64,000 bases of DNA from Quillaja saponaria. Its lineage: Eukaryota > Streptophyta > Magnoliopsida > Fabales > Quillajaceae. Location of the stretch: NCBI GenBank assembly GCA_029379385.1, contig CM055612.1, positions 8,742,001 to 8,806,000 of the forward strand, written 5' to 3'. Made by a program: the position numbers and the translations under genes. Positions 57,932 to 64,000 of this stretch are shown piece after piece (the first letter of the stretch is position 1; every line of letters begins with the position of its first letter). The notes beneath the pieces were generated by a model, which searched no databases, had not been told where the DNA came from, and saw only the letters and a program-made list of their open reading frames with translations.

Positions 57932-60900
57932 TCAAGGGTGAAAGTGCGGATCCTCCTTTTTCTTGTAAATCTCAAATAGTTGCTTTGAGTAGCGAGCCGC
58001 AAGTGTGTTGCACAGTTCAACTCCTCTGGGATCGAATTTATGTAACTCATTGACAGACTTCTTTAGATCACCATGTGGATCACCATCAGTGAGAAACTCA
58101 GCCAAATCACTGCCCCTGTAAGTGTGAAATCAAGAGTTTTTTTTTCCAAGGAGAACATGTACGAAATTGACAAAATCAGTTGAACAATTCATAATATGAA
58201 AATGAATACACTTGAAGATAGTGTTAACAGCAATTCACAGTGCATAAGAAAACCTAAAAGAAGAACAAATTAAGCATGGGACCAAATTGGATGTTTGGTC
58301 ATAAACACTACTACACTAACTGAACAAGTCAACATCCTCACTGCCCAACATATTTCATTAGAGTATGGGCTCAATGGTCACACATTAAAATTTCTGGGTA
58401 TCAGTGAACCTTATATTACAATGCCAGCTTATGCCTAAGGTAGGAAGATAACTCTAGCTCGAATTTCATCCTATACGAGTACTCAAGCAAACCCACGCCA
58501 TATGCTATTCACTCTAGATGCAAATTTAGCAAAGAATTATAGCAACTTGCTGGCAAGCCACAATATTCTTCTACATAAATAAGAAATAATATTTTAGAAA
58601 ACCAACATGGGGTGCAAATAGTTACCTAGCATGCGGATTGATACGGTACATGGAACGGGAACATATAACCTCACTTATCCCGGAACAGCAATGTATAATC
58701 TTACTTATCCCGGAACGGGAACGTATAACCTTACCAAGAACGGGAACGGAAACGTATAACCTTACTTATCCCAGAACGTAGTACGATAGGAGGTAGATTT
58801 TTTAGAATTGCTTAGTTGGAACAAAGTATGTCAGTTTGGAACATGAAATGCTTTTAAGGATCACATATGTAATAATTTCATATATATTGAATAGTTTTTA
58901 GATAATTAAACATATAAGCATAATAGAAAATGAAAAATTGGTATCTATTCTCCATCTGGAAAAAAAAAATGAGAGAAAAACAACATGGCTACATAAGGAA
59001 AAGATTTGTAGTTTATAAAAGATTTTGGTTGTGGGTTGTCTAGGTAAGCATTTTTCTTGATGATTTCATGATTTTGTTCGTTCCATCATTGATTTTAATG
59101 ATTGGAACACTGAAAGTAGAGTTCCAGATCAAAAGAGATCCTTGTTTGGGATTGAAGGACCTAGTTCGTAAGTCAATACATAAGTAGGGATCTCTGGTAA
59201 CTATGGGTGCAACTCATGTCTACAGAATCAAAATAGCTTTAATTTACTTTGAACCTGCAGAAAGTGAAGCCTCATACCAGGTATATGGAAATAAAACTAT
59301 GTCTAATTCAAGGTAAAACAATATGCCTCCAGTTAAAAACTATTTCAAGCTGGAGTTTCTGCAAATACATCTAGGAACATCAGCAAGTCCAGAATGCAGG
59401 AAAATTTGAACCAGAGATGTTGCTAGATGTATTTGCAGAAACTAAATTAGGAGAAGAGACTACAACAATTCTAGGGTGATGAAGGGGAAACTAAATTTCT
59501 CATCCAATGATGCCTAGAATTGTCAAAAGCTCTAACTATGACTCCTACTCATTAGGCAATGATGACACAGGATATTATTGGTTTTCTTGTTTTGGGGTTG
59601 GGAGAAACCAAAATTCGGAACACAATTACTAGCAAGTTGAAGAAGAAATTCCTACAACTTAGAGTAAATTTTGGTTAATGTATTAGTTCACTAAATTAAA
59701 TTTTGATTAATGTATTAGTTCACTAAATTAAGTATATGTATTCAAAATTAAAAAAGCCATACAAAAGATCAAGTGGATGCAAAGATCATCTAATGAGTTC
59801 AAGTGGTCAGCACAAATACATATAATATAATTTCAATATTAGATATAAAAATTATATAAATGTTTTTTTCCTTTTTCTTTTTTTTTGGGGGGGGGGGGGG
59901 GGGGGGGGTGATGGGATTTGGTTGTCCCGTAACATCAGAACTACATTAGGGGGAAATAGAATTAAAACATTCCAGTTAAGACCCATTTGAGTATGAAGTT
60001 GAACTGAAAACAAGGGAATTTCATAGGAAAAAGCAAGATGATCTTACGTCATCTTCCCGAGTTACATTTAATGAAGATAGGATCAGATTCTGAACTGAGG
60101 TAAAGAAATAACCAGACCAGAAATCAAACAAAAAGATGGGGAAGCACTAAATCTCTGACTATAACAAAGAAACTGTGTTGAAACATGTGAGCTTATGTAC
60201 ATTCATGCATATGTATCATCACAACTTTCTTAATTGTATACCTGAAAGCATCAAACTTGTTAAATCCTCGATGGTTGTAGACCAATGTTCCCTTACTGAT
60301 CTGTTCATCAGAAGTTTGCTGTCGATAAAGAGCACAGACAGCCTTCATGCACAGTTCAGGATCCTTACCAAATGCAGCAAGCATGTCTCCCTCAAATTCC
60401 CACTTCTTAGAATCTCTCTTTCTTTTAAATTTAGATAAAACCTCACCTAACTCCATATTTCCATGTGACACATCTTGTGAGTTACTAGATACTTTTTCAC
60501 TATCAGAAGCCTCGGAACTATTAACAATAAATCCACCCAAGCTTTCACCCTCACTTTCTGAAGCTTCCTCTTCCAACTCATTATCACTAACATCCACATT
60601 CGTAGGGATACCTTGATCATACTTGGATTTACTAGGTAGAGTCAAACCTTTTTTGTCTAGCTCACCTTTTCCTTGGCATTTTCTTAGACGCCGCCTTGCA
60701 GGTGTTACACCAGTGACATTACCAACATCAGAAGATATAGCTGCCACTGAACAGCTATTCAAGTCAGAACTGACTTGGTCAGGTTTTAGTTCCTGCATAC
60801 GCATCCTCATGAGCTTACTGATTGGAACATTATCATCATCACTCTCAGAGTCACTTCTAATAACATTAGAAGTTCGTTTTCTTTTAGGTGTTGCAATAGA

Positions 60901-63158
60901 TGGGTTATTCCATCTGTTAAATTCCATCTCTTCCTCATCATTGCAGTCATTATGACTTCCCTGCAGACTCTGCTCAGACATCAATTTTTCTTCAATACCA
61001 CCAGACTTTTGCGTCTCACAATATGTTGAAACACAGGCTCTTCCATTTCCCTGGTTATCAGGTATCGGCAGTCTAACTCGGGTAATATTAGATTCATCAT
61101 CACTGTCAATGATATCAATTAACCCAGGAGAAGCAGGTTTTGCACCACTAGGTGTAGATGGAGCCACCATTTTGCACGAGCTCTTCGCTTCTTTAAATGT
61201 CAATTGTTTTCTAACTTGTCTGCCAGGTTTCACTTCAGAATCTAAACAGGGAGTTTTCTTGTACAACATGTCACTGGAAGGTGTTCCTGCCACAAAACAC
61301 AAGTTCAATGGTGAAATCGTCAGAGACCTACCTTCTGCAACATTATTACTTTTAATCAGCTAGTAAACCTTCTTCACTGACAAAAGAAATTTACAGGGAA
61401 GTACAAGCAAAAGAAAAAGTTGTTAACTTCTGGTGGGCAAATATATACTATACATACATTTGTGCTTGACAGTATGTATGCATGCACTAGCCATTAGCAC
61501 CTCAGCACATTTCCGGAGTCAATTTTTAAAATTGTCATTATGCTTTTTTATTGTATATTAATCTTACATTAAATTATTATTTTCATAGGAATCAAAAAAA
61601 ATGGAGAAGGGGAAAGTGAATTAAGTGAAAAAATCTAGAAAAACGTGGTAAGAACAGTAACATTTGAGTTTAAATACCTTTATTGAAAAATAAATTGAAA
61701 TTTTGATATGCTGATATCATCCAGATACAAAATTACATACTTATCACTCTTTTTTTTTAATATAAATAGATAAATATTGCAAGTGGAAAGTAGAAAGTAG
61801 AAAGGACATATTTTGGACATCAACGTCAAAAAATCATATTTAAAACTGCCAAAGTTCTCTTAATTAGTAGTATACACGTATACACCATTAAATTCTATTA
61901 ACTAACAGTTCATACACATAATTTATTCGTCCGTGTTTGTCTGTTATTCGTTCATAAATATTATGACATAACTCATAATTTATTTAATGTTTTTACAGAG
62001 GATCTTTATGATACACATAGAAGTAGCTTGCAGAGGAGTTGGCAGAGATTAGCCTTGACATTACAAAACCTTCTGAGATGCCAAGTATTCGGTCCATCAA
62101 GATTTGTGTCTTTTCTTGTAGTATAATTCAAACCTACAAATAGGTGGAGATACATTCCCAGCTACTGTCCCAATTCCCAAATTATTTTGAACTCTAACGG
62201 GCTTAATTTTCTAGCCTTGCCACTGGGGACATGTGGATGTTATATAAACCAGAACTCATAATCACATGGTTGTAGGCAGGCAAACAATTTTCTAAGGAAC
62301 TCTTAGTTTAAGGTGGATGAAAGAAACTATGAGGAGAAAAGCGCACTCCATTATACAAAATTTGGACACAGAAAAAAGTTAATGCCATAATTAATTTGCT
62401 CTACTATATATAGACAAATATTCAATTCCTTTACCTGGGGAAACACAAGAAGAACTATTATTGACCAAATTTCCAACTTTCTTCTGGTTCTGCAGAGAGT
62501 TCAAATCAGTTACAACGTGTGAATAGTCTTCACTTTTAATCCATTCACTTGCCTTATTCCTTCCATTTTCTTCATGAGAATGCAAATTTAGTGATTCCGA
62601 TTCCAAATTTACGTCTTTTCCCAACAGACATTCAATTTTTAGATTTGAAGTTCCATTCAAATGTAAGATCTGTGATTTCAATTTCTCGAATTTGTCCTTC
62701 CAAACCTTAATCTCGTTCCCAGCCTTTTTCTTTTCACATTCCAAAACCTTGTTTTCAACCTTAAGCTGGAAAACCTCATCTTCCTCCTCATTGTCCACTG
62801 TCAGATCAATAACTCTTTCCATATCTTTCCCTTTCTCACAAGTAGACTTGTCCTTTTCTTTGAGTTCTTCATTCCTTCCCTTTAAAACCATTAGCTCATC
62901 CTCAATTGCAAGCTTTTCTACTTCAAATGCCTTAAATTTTGCCTCAAGCGCATTGTTCTCACTTTTTATCTTTTGAAGCTCGAGTTCTAACTCAACGCAC
63001 CGTATTTCAACTTTTTTGCTTCTCTCTTCCAATGCGCTACATTGACAATCCTCCAATTTTTTCTTGCAAACAAGTATACATTTTAGCACTTCTTTCTCTT
63101 CTTCCACTTCCTCCATATTGATATTCTTACCAAACCTCAGAGTTCCTATACCATTCAA
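57932..63158 (-). CDS. Acidic coiled-coil protein of unknown function with two SIM-like motifs
   Basis: Three exons, 62435-63158, 60242-61286 and 57932-58115, join cleanly at GT-AG introns (1148 and 2126 bp) to give 650 aa. TGA immediately precedes the first ATG in frame. The start may also be Met15 (MEEVEEEKE). Residues 17-110 and 128-165 are coiled-coil-like. VIDLTVDNEEEDE (116-128) and LIDIIDSDDES (296-306) fit the SUMO-interacting-motif pattern of a hydrophobic core followed by acids. Basic patches (PKRKRTS, FKRKRDSKKW) suggest nuclear import. The C-terminal 120 residues look like a folded conserved domain (FGKDPELCMKAVCALYRQQT, FNKFDAFRGSDLAEFLTDGD, LCNTLAARYSKQLFEIYKKK). I recognise the C-terminus only as a plant protein of unknown function. 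A nuclear, SUMO-linked role is inference. Confidence 0.85.
58652..58780. repeat. 30-bp minisatellite in intron 2
   Basis: Four to five copies of a unit like GGAACGGGAACGTATAACCT plus TACTTATCCC, starting at 58652, 58682, 58712 and about 58742. The third copy is shortened. It lies in the second intron of the 57932-63158 gene and is much less AT-rich than its surroundings. Confidence 0.8.
59887..59908 (+). repeat. Poly-G tract (22 G) in intron 2
   Basis: A T-rich run passes straight into 22 uninterrupted G residues. Homopolymers of G this long are rare in plant DNA and error-prone in sequencing, so the true length may differ. Confidence 0.85.
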
Positions 63159-64000
63159 TAGTCAGCAAACCCTGATTCTTCCTACAAAGCCTCAGGATGA
63201 AATTCCTGTCAGAAATACTGTCAAATGTTAAAACCATTACAAATTAGGCATTCATTGAGAAAAAGAAAAAAGAAATCATTGGCAAAGGCCTATCCAACAT
63301 AACAATAAAGCGCAAAGAAAGGTAAATGTGATCAATCAAGTGAAGCAACTGTTCCCCTGGTTAAGCCGAACTCCTTCCCTCTTTTCTTCTCATACTTCCT
63401 TTAGTTTCTTTTTCCTTTTCTACTTAATTTCCTTTCTGTGTTTCATGTTTCTTAATTATTTTGGTTAACGGTTTTAGAGCAATACTCAAAGTTATCACTT
63501 CCCTTTTCCTCCTCTTCTTTGCAAGCAAGCATAAGAATAAGTCTTACAAAAACCCAACGCTCCCTACTCACCAAAAAGAGAGAGAGAAAAAAAGGGCAAA
63601 ATTTGATTCCCAAAACCACTCATACAAACCTAATGCAAATATGCAACTCTTGTTCGAATTCTCCCAAACAAAAAAGCAACTAAAAGAACATATTAACATA
63701 AAAATATCATTTTTTTCGTGTCATCCTTTACTTTCTCAGCTACCACCAAACAGAAAACGAAAACGAAATTCAACTAACTAAAACTACAAAAAGTAGGGTA
63801 AACTTACAATAGAATGGGGACTATCTCGTCAAAAGCTCGCAAAGTTTGCTACTATCACTGTTATTGCTAGGTTTCTTTCGGTAGTTTCCTCCGTAAAAGT
63901 GTTCGGAGGACAAATCGAGTTCAGGTTTTTTTTGAAGACTAGAACCAAAATAAAGTGAACCGCCGTCAAGAGCGGAAAGAAAAACGTAAACCGCGAAACA
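63159..64000. other. Leader and promoter side of the unknown-function gene
   Basis: No coding exon was recognised upstream of 63158. The less AT-rich part 63800-64000 may hold a non-coding first exon with an intron in the leader, which is common in such genes. The plus-strand open frame 63461-63781 is antisense and low-complexity and is not called. Confidence 0.45.

Noticed and set aside
63461..63781. 106-codon plus frame rich in Lys/Asn/Ser
   Set aside because: Low-complexity and antisense to the probable leader of the unknown-function gene. No family match.

Overview
This window is nuclear DNA from a flowering plant, most likely a eudicot. The genes have GT-AG introns, and the spacers are very AT-rich and crowded with MITEs, plus one partial Ty3/gypsy element. 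Plant-only families are present: the chloroplast-division protein PDV1, a PHT1 phosphate transporter, a CHX antiporter, an AG-peptide and FBA-type F-box proteins. I cannot name the species from sequence alone. No bacterial operon, CRISPR array, tRNA or rRNA gene was seen.

Layout. 1-3097: 5' part of a decayed Ty3/gypsy retrotransposon on the minus strand (LTR, primer-binding site, gag, protease, start of RT). 3098-9860: gene-poor spacer with a fold-back MITE, a roughly 0.9-kb tandem duplication in which one copy carries a MITE, and a perfect 29-bp inverted repeat. 9866-12839: PDV1 (minus, 2 exons). 12840-17782: spacer with MITE and LINE relics. 17783-19372: PHT1 phosphate transporter (minus) with three P1BS-like phosphate-starvation motifs just upstream. 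19650-27850: spacer with a broken syntaxin pseudogene, a MITE family and nested tandem repeats. 27853-30511: CHX cation/H+ antiporter (minus, 3 exons). 30512-34547: MITE-rich spacer. 34548-40020: mitochondrial carrier of the MTM1/SLC25A39 type (plus, 10 exons). 40021-44026: spacer with an intact hAT-type MITE. 44027-44531: a two-exon arabinogalactan peptide of only 62 aa. 45193-55927: an F-box/FBA cluster with one intact gene (48502-49728) and at least four broken relatives, all on the minus strand. 56852-57085: a conserved 77-aa plant protein. 57932-63158: a three-exon gene for a 650-aa acidic, coiled-coil protein of unknown function carrying two sequences that look like SUMO-interacting motifs.

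Most genes are unrelated housekeeping or transport genes, and no joint pathway is evident. The only true gene cluster is the F-box array, which looks like birth-and-death evolution. The points most worth following are the P1BS cluster, the dual-SIM protein, the perfect hairpin at 7391-7513, the MITE insertion that differs between tandem duplicates, the four-cysteine loop of the carrier, and the MITE-derived arrays in the syntaxin pseudogene. Exon joins were worked out by eye from reading frame, splice sites and remembered family patterns. They have not been tested against transcripts.
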